From 13-2-20CM-68-14 sp036378475 (GTDB lineage: Bacteria > Actinomycetota > Thermoleophilia > Gaiellales > Gaiellaceae): DNA of 10,336 bases. The notes under the pieces were generated by a model. The model was given only the letters and a program-made list of their open reading frames with translations, ran no database searches and was not told the origin of the DNA. The DNA is taken from assembly GCA_036378475.1 (NCBI GenBank), contig DASUWJ010000131.1, forward strand, positions 1-10,336. The letters run 5' to 3'. The position numbers were made by a program, and so were the translations under genes. This document shows, piece after piece, positions 6,609 through 10,336 of the stretch. Numbering within the stretch: position 1 is the stretch's first letter; every line of letters begins with the position of its first letter.

Positions 6609-7075
6609 GTAGCCGCAGCGAACTCGCAGTCTCCGCCCTCGAATGTCCGGATCCGCTCCCGATACCAGTCCGGAATCGGCCGCGCACGCCGGTCCACGAG
6701 ATCGACGAGCACGAGCGTCTGCGTGGCCGTCACCATCAGGGTGTCGTCTTCGACCAGGTAGGCGGCACAGTCGTAGGTCGCGCTCGTCCGGCCGATCTTC
6801 TTCAGGCGGATGAAGATCTCGATCAGGTCGTCGAAGCGCGCCGGCGCGAAGTACTCGACCGACGAGGCCCGCATCACGAACTGCTCGTCGCGCATCGCCT
6901 GCTCCAGGAGCTCGAGGTGGCGGTGGTACTCGACCCGGGCGAGATCGAAGTAGGGGAGGTAGCGCCCGTAGTAGACGATCCCCTGCGCATCGGTATCGGA
7001 GAAGCCGACCCGGGTGAACGCCGCGTACTTGAAGGGCGGCTTTCGGTCGCTCGCGTGCCCGAGCTCGAGCGTCAA
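6605..7075 (-). CDS. Acyl-CoA thioesterase of the hotdog fold (YbgC/FadM-like, 4HBT family)
   Basis: A 156-residue hotdog-fold thioesterase, predicted to hydrolyse acyl-CoA thioesters in the cytosol; the acyl chain cannot be told from sequence. The family signature is at residues 23-46: VGFSDTDAQGIVYYGRYLPYFDLAR. By alignment to E. coli YbgC, D29 is the catalytic aspartate, while the positions equivalent to Tyr14 and His25 hold Phe25 and Tyr36. The later part (SSVEYFAPARFDDLIEI, then GRTSATYDCAAYLVEDDTLMVTATQTLVLVD) fits the second half of the fold. The start is TTG at 7075, overlapping the phosphomannomutase stop as TTGA. An in-frame TGA lies five codons upstream and no other start precedes the conserved region, so TTG is well supported. 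A GAGG lies ten bases upstream. It is the middle gene of a three-gene operon. Confidence 0.9.
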   Translation of the reverse strand: MTLELGHASDRKPPFKYAAFTRVGFSDTDAQGIVYYGRYLPYFDLARVEYHRHLELLEQAMRDEQFVMRASSVEYFAPARFDDLIEIFIRLKKIGRTSATYDCAAYLVEDDTLMVTATQTLVLVDLVDRRARPIPDWYRERIRTFEGGDCEFAAAT

Positions 7076-8418
7076 GAGCGGATCGCCTCAAGCACCTCGT
7101 CTCGCTTTGCCTCCATCAGCTCAGGCCTCCGCGCCTCGAGGTTGAGCCGCAGCAGCGGCTCGGTGTTCGACGGGCGTACGTTCATGTGCCAGTCGCCGGC
7201 GTCGATCGAGAGCCCGTCCAGGTGGCTGACCTTGCCCTCGCTGCCAAAGCGCTCCTTCAGCTCCTGCAGCTTGAGGGCGACGTCTGCGACCCGCGAATTG
7301 AGCTCTCCGGTCAGGAAGTAGCGGCCGCGAAGCTCCGCGAGGATCTCGGACAGCTTCTGCCCCCGTTTGGAGACGAGCTCCAGCATGAGCAGAAACGGGA
7401 TCACGCCCGAGTCTGCCTGGGAGAAGTCACGGAAGTAGTAGTGGCCCGAGACCTCGCCCGCGAAGGCGGCGCCCTCCTCCCGCATGCGCTGCTTGATAAA
7501 CGCATGCCCGACGCGATTGACGAGCGGAACGCCGCCGGCACGCGTAACCGTCTCGGGCACCGCCCAGCTCGCGCGCAGGTCGTAGATGATCTTCGCCCCG
7601 GCTTCCTTCTCGAGCACGGACTCCGCCAGCAAGGCGGTGACGAAGTCGCCCGGGACGAACTCGCCCCGATCGTCGACGAAGAAGCACCGATCTCCGTCGC
7701 CGTCGAAGGCGACGCCGAGGTCGGCGCCTTCCTCGAGCGTCTTCGAGATCAGCAGCTCGCGGTTTTCGGGCAGGAGCGGGTTCGGCTCGTGGTGGGGGAA
7801 GCTGCCGTCCGGCTCGAAAAACAGGCGTACCGCCTCGACCGGGAGCCGCTCGAGCACGGGCGGCAGCATCGCGCCGGCCATCCCGTTCGCGGCGTCGATC
7901 ACGAGCCGGAGCGGCTTGATCGCCGCCAGGTCGACGAACGAGAGCACCCGCTCGAAATACGCGGGCCAGATGTCGTGCTCCCTGATCTCGCCGCGAGGCG
8001 AGGCCGGCCGGCCGCTCGAACCGCGAAGTGCCCGCTCGCGGATCTCGAGCAGCCCTGAGTCGCCGCCCACCGGGAGCGCCCCGCGCCGGACGATCTTCAT
8101 GCCGGTGTACTCCTTGGGATTGTGCGAGGCCGTGACCGCGACGCCGCCGTCCAGCTCCAGCTCGCCGACGGCGAAATAGACCATCTCCGTTCCGACGATG
8201 CCCAGGTCGAGCACCTCTGCTCCAGCCTCGGCGGCTCCCTCGCTGACCGCCTTCGCCATCGCCGGCGAGGAGACCCGCATGTCCCGCCCAATCGCGATCC
8301 GACGGGGCTCGAACTGTTCGACGTAGGCGCGGCCGATCGCAGCGGCCCCTGCTTCGTCGAGCTCTGCCGGATAGATGCCGCGGATGTCGTAGGCCTTGAA
8401 GACAGCCGGGTCGAGCAC
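7072..8418 (-). CDS. manB: Phosphomannomutase/phosphoglucomutase
   Basis: An alpha-D-phosphohexomutase that interconverts hexose 6-phosphate and 1-phosphate, feeding GDP-mannose or UDP-glucose synthesis for polysaccharides and glycolipids. The 448-residue protein starts LDPAVFKAYDIRGIYP as ManB/CpsG/AlgC-type enzymes do. The phosphorylated serine is S98 in TASHNP (96-101); the magnesium loop is DGDGDR at 239-244; the sugar-binding loop is GEVSGHYYF at 321-329, the E-x-SGH form typical of enzymes acting on mannose and glucose phosphates; and the phosphate-binding loop is RPSNTEP at 415-421. The frame is open upstream to 8691, but that extension is low-complexity and unlike the family. GTG at 8418 gives the standard N-terminus and has a TAGCAT hexamer just upstream. 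It is first gene of an operon with the thioesterase and GAF-like genes, divergent from the secreted protein gene. Substrate preference is not decided. Confidence 0.94.
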   Translation of the reverse strand: MLDPAVFKAYDIRGIYPAELDEAGAAAIGRAYVEQFEPRRIAIGRDMRVSSPAMAKAVSEGAAEAGAEVLDLGIVGTEMVYFAVGELELDGGVAVTASHNPKEYTGMKIVRRGALPVGGDSGLLEIRERALRGSSGRPASPRGEIREHDIWPAYFERVLSFVDLAAIKPLRLVIDAANGMAGAMLPPVLERLPVEAVRLFFEPDGSFPHHEPNPLLPENRELLISKTLEEGADLGVAFDGDGDRCFFVDDRGEFVPGDFVTALLAESVLEKEAGAKIIYDLRASWAVPETVTRAGGVPLVNRVGHAFIKQRMREEGAAFAGEVSGHYYFRDFSQADSGVIPFLLMLELVSKRGQKLSEILAELRGRYFLTGELNSRVADVALKLQELKERFGSEGKVSHLDGLSIDAGDWHMNVRPSNTEPLLRLNLEARRPELMEAKRDEVLEAIRS

Positions 8419-8425
8419 GGCGCGG

Positions 8426-8431
8426 ATGCTA
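8426..8431 (-). promoter_or_regulatory. -10-like hexamer TAGCAT for the manB operon
   Basis: On the minus strand, TAGCAT is followed by seven bases and then the GTG start, predicting a leaderless mRNA. There is no Shine-Dalgarno sequence between them. A weak GGGACC at 8449-8454 is at -35 distance (17-bp spacer) but matches the consensus poorly. Confidence 0.45.
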
Positions 8432-8581
8432 ACGGCGAAGAGGCGATAGGTCCCGCGGTGTTCGGGCGCGAGACCGCCCGTCGCGAAGCCGACGGAGCGC
8501 GAGCCCCGGTCCGGGTCCAGCCCGCAGGCCGTGACCTCTGCCGCACAGCTGTGATACACCGTCTCGGTCGGGAAAGGGGCA

Positions 8582-8588
8582 GAGGAGG
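8582..8588 (+). promoter_or_regulatory. Strong Shine-Dalgarno sequence GAGGAGG before the secreted protein gene
   Basis: GAGGAGG ends six bases before the ATG at 8595 and is complementary to the 16S rRNA anti-Shine-Dalgarno. It fixes this ATG as the start and is the only textbook ribosome binding site before the first gene of a transcription unit in this window. Confidence 0.75.
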
Positions 8589-8594
8589 TTTCGG

Positions 8595-10202
8595 ATGAGG
8601 TGCGGGATCTCGCTGCTGGCGCTTCTGGCGGCGCTTGTATCGTCGTCGAGCGCCGGCGCCACGGGCTGGCTCTCAAGTGTTCCGGTGACAAACCAGGTCG
8701 CCTCCTCGCCCGTCGCCGGCGGCGGCTACCCGGTCCCGCCCGGGGCGCGGGCGCCGCTACCGGGGACCTGTCGCCCCGGCCAGCTGAACTCGAACCATTC
8801 GGAGTCCTGGCTCGCCGTCAGGCCTGGCAGCGAGGATCTCGTCGGCACCTCGAAGTTCTTCTTCGAGAACTTCAGCACCTACTACAACTTCTACCTCGGC
8901 TCCTACACGATCCCGGGCGGTGTTCCCGCGGGGAACAATCAGGTGCAGGGGTACGAGTGCACGACCACCGGGACGCAGGCGATCCCGCCCGACTGGATGG
9001 ACGTGACCGATCCGAACGCAGCGTTCGATACGCAGGGACGCGTCTACCAAACGACGCTGCCCTTCCAGCCGTTTTGGGTCTCGGGTCTCAATCCGAACGG
9101 CGAGATCGACCTCTCCTACTCGGACGACATGGGCCGCCACTGGGTCAAGGGTAACGGGGGCCAGCCACTCGAGCCGACGAACAACGCCTCCTCGAAGCAG
9201 GCCGGCCACGTCGAGGACAAGCAGTGGGTCGCCGTCAACAGCATCAGAGGCAACCCGTTCCAGGATCACGTCTACGCGATGTGGACGGTGTACAACGGTT
9301 CGACCGCCAAGATCCGCGGCGCCGTCTCGGATACCCGCGGCCTGACCTTCGCCAAGTCGTTCACGCTCAGCGCTCCCTCCCAGACGGGCAAGGTCAACGA
9401 GTACGTCTATCCGTCGATCGATGCGGCCGGAAACGTCTTTGCGGCCTACCACGGCAGCGGCGGCGACCTCTGGGTCACCTACTCGAAAGATGACGGAACG
9501 ACCTGGGCGCCGTTCGTGCTCGCCGCGCAGACCCAGCCGCTGCCGGCGACAGACCTGCCGAACACGACCTTCCGGGACGGGATCATCGAGAACTTCACGG
9601 CCAGCCCGACGTGGCCGGGCCACGTCTACCTGACCTACGAGTACTGGGACGGCAGCCAGATGGACGTCAAGTTCACGCAGTCGACCGATTACGGGCAGCA
9701 CTGGTCGGCTCCGGCAACCGTCAACGACAATGCGGACGCGAGCGACCAGTTCCAGCCCTCGGTCGCGGCGGGTCCGAACGGGGCGGTCGCGGTCGCCTTC
9801 TACGACCGCCGGCTCGCCTGTCCCAACGATGCGAGCATTCTCCGGGCAGATCGTGGCCGAACGAACTTCTGCGTCAACATCTCGCTGCAGGCCTACAAGG
9901 ACGACGGCTTCGGCGCGGTGCCGGTGGCCCACAACGTCCGCGTCTCGCGTTACACGTGGGATCCCCAGCAGCCGGGCCAAAACGTGGGCGGCTTGCCGCA
10001 GCTTCCCTGCGCCGATGCGAACTGCGCGAGCACCTTCATCGGCGACTACTTCGGGCTGGCGATCTCGCAACGAAACATCTACACCCTCGGTGTCTCGACG
10101 CACTACCCGGCCGCCGGAGTCAGCGCGGACGGCGGCGGGCCCGTCTACTACCAGCAGCAGGTGCTCGGGACCGTGGCGCGGTCTGCCTTCGGCGACTACT
10201 GA
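8595..10202 (+). CDS. Secreted Asp-box (BNR) repeat protein, sialidase-like beta-propeller
   Basis: A 535-residue exported protein. Residues 1-23 form a signal peptide: MRCG, a hydrophobic core (ISLLALLAALV), then SSSSAGA, with likely cleavage near A20-A22. Three clean Asp-boxes (SxDxGxxW) are present: SDDMGRHW at 176-183, SKDDGTTW at 297-304 and STDYGQHW at 363-370. A degenerate copy, SDTRGLTF, is at 245-252. Asp-boxes occur in turns between blades of sialidase-type beta-propellers. I do not see the N-terminal FRIP-type motif of true sialidases, and the arginine triad cannot be assigned, so enzyme activity is unproven. Six cysteines remain after the signal peptide (59, 122, 409, 426, 472, 477) and could form disulfides. 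No C-terminal anchor or sorting signal is visible, so it is probably released. It is divergent from manB, with 176 bp between starts. Alternatives are a carbohydrate-binding or non-catalytic propeller. Confidence 0.85.
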   Translation: MRCGISLLALLAALVSSSSAGATGWLSSVPVTNQVASSPVAGGGYPVPPGARAPLPGTCRPGQLNSNHSESWLAVRPGSEDLVGTSKFFFENFSTYYNFYLGSYTIPGGVPAGNNQVQGYECTTTGTQAIPPDWMDVTDPNAAFDTQGRVYQTTLPFQPFWVSGLNPNGEIDLSYSDDMGRHWVKGNGGQPLEPTNNASSKQAGHVEDKQWVAVNSIRGNPFQDHVYAMWTVYNGSTAKIRGAVSDTRGLTFAKSFTLSAPSQTGKVNEYVYPSIDAAGNVFAAYHGSGGDLWVTYSKDDGTTWAPFVLAAQTQPLPATDLPNTTFRDGIIENFTASPTWPGHVYLTYEYWDGSQMDVKFTQSTDYGQHWSAPATVNDNADASDQFQPSVAAGPNGAVAVAFYDRRLACPNDASILRADRGRTNFCVNISLQAYKDDGFGAVPVAHNVRVSRYTWDPQQPGQNVGGLPQLPCADANCASTFIGDYFGLAISQRNIYTLGVSTHYPAAGVSADGGGPVYYQQQVLGTVARSAFGDY

Positions 10203-10336
10203 TATGGAGTAGGTGCTTGTCATCCATGAAGGAGCGGGCCTCGTCAAGGTCACGGACTGCGGGGGGTAGCACGCCGCGGTTTGCGGGACGGCGGCGACGG
10301 TAGCGGAAGCGATCCAGTCATCCATTCGGCCGCGCG
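10203..10336. other. Non-coding right edge, 134 bp, no supported feature
   Basis: Downstream of the secreted protein I see no gene, clear terminator hairpin or RNA gene. The 9-mer GTCATCCAT occurs twice, at 10219-10227 and 10317-10325. A minus-strand frame enters from the right edge and stops at 10250, but its short Pro/Arg-rich peptide gives no support for a gene. Confidence 0.4.

Noticed and set aside
6044..7321. A 425-residue plus-strand open frame through the intergenic gap and over the thioesterase operon
   Set aside because: The translation is extremely Arg/Pro/Ser-rich, lies antisense to two supported genes and shows no conserved motif.
8531..8560. Promoter of the secreted protein gene (GTGACC with TACACC)
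   Set aside because: Both hexamers match the consensus poorly and the spacing is only loosely acceptable. Real promoter elements cannot be told from chance here.
8757..10325. A 522-residue open frame on the minus strand across the secreted protein gene
   Set aside because: It is antisense to a gene with clear motifs and is Val/Arg/Asp-rich in the way GC-biased codons read backwards. It contains no recognisable domain.
10219..10325. Direct repeat of GTCATCCAT flanking about 90 bp
   Set aside because: Nine bases are too few to claim an insertion or att site, and nothing between the copies looks mobile.
10250..10336. C-terminal end of a minus-strand gene entering from the right edge
   Set aside because: Only 28 codons are visible, rich in Pro, Arg and Ser, with no motif; nothing supports coding over chance.

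Overview
The window is high-GC DNA (about 70% G+C by eye, strongly GC-biased third codon positions) from a bacterial chromosome. The protein sequences and the coding style (frequent GTG starts, start codons sitting directly behind -10-like hexamers, RecJ and a long bifunctional Rel present) suggest an actinobacterium, perhaps of the Thermoleophilia (Gaiella/Solirubrobacter-like). That placement is inference; no rRNA is present to confirm it. No mobile element, CRISPR array, tRNA or rRNA was seen. This is essentially an ordinary core-genome region.

Left part (1-5942): the 3' part of ruvB (Holliday-junction branch-migration motor) runs off the left edge. A 151-aa protein of unknown family lies on the minus strand and is convergent with ruvB. 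It is divergent from a 93-aa protein with three predicted membrane segments. Then come recJ (single-strand-specific 5'-3' exonuclease) and rel (bifunctional (p)ppGpp synthetase/hydrolase) on the plus strand. The arrangement recalls the ruvB - secDF - recJ/apt - relA neighbourhood of Gram-positive bacteria, but secDF and apt are absent from this interval and two small uncharacterised genes occupy the space.

Middle (5943-6260): a 318-bp gap between convergent transcription units. It holds several inverted repeats, including a likely rel terminator, an A/T-rich 60-nt imperfect hairpin, and a GC hairpin likely to end the minus-strand operon.

Right part (6261-10336): a three-gene minus-strand operon, read right to left: phosphomannomutase/phosphoglucomutase, a YbgC/FadM-like hotdog acyl-CoA thioesterase, and a small GAF-like protein. 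Both junctions are 4-nt stop/start overlaps. Divergent from it is a secreted protein with Asp-box (BNR) repeats, probably a beta-propeller related to sialidases, preceded by the only textbook Shine-Dalgarno sequence among the transcription-unit starts. The last 134 bp hold no gene I can support.

The most notable cross-window pattern is that five of the six genes that begin a transcription unit here have a TANNNT hexamer ending 6-9 nt before the start codon. This predicts largely leaderless mRNAs, whereas the secreted protein uses a classic ribosome binding site.
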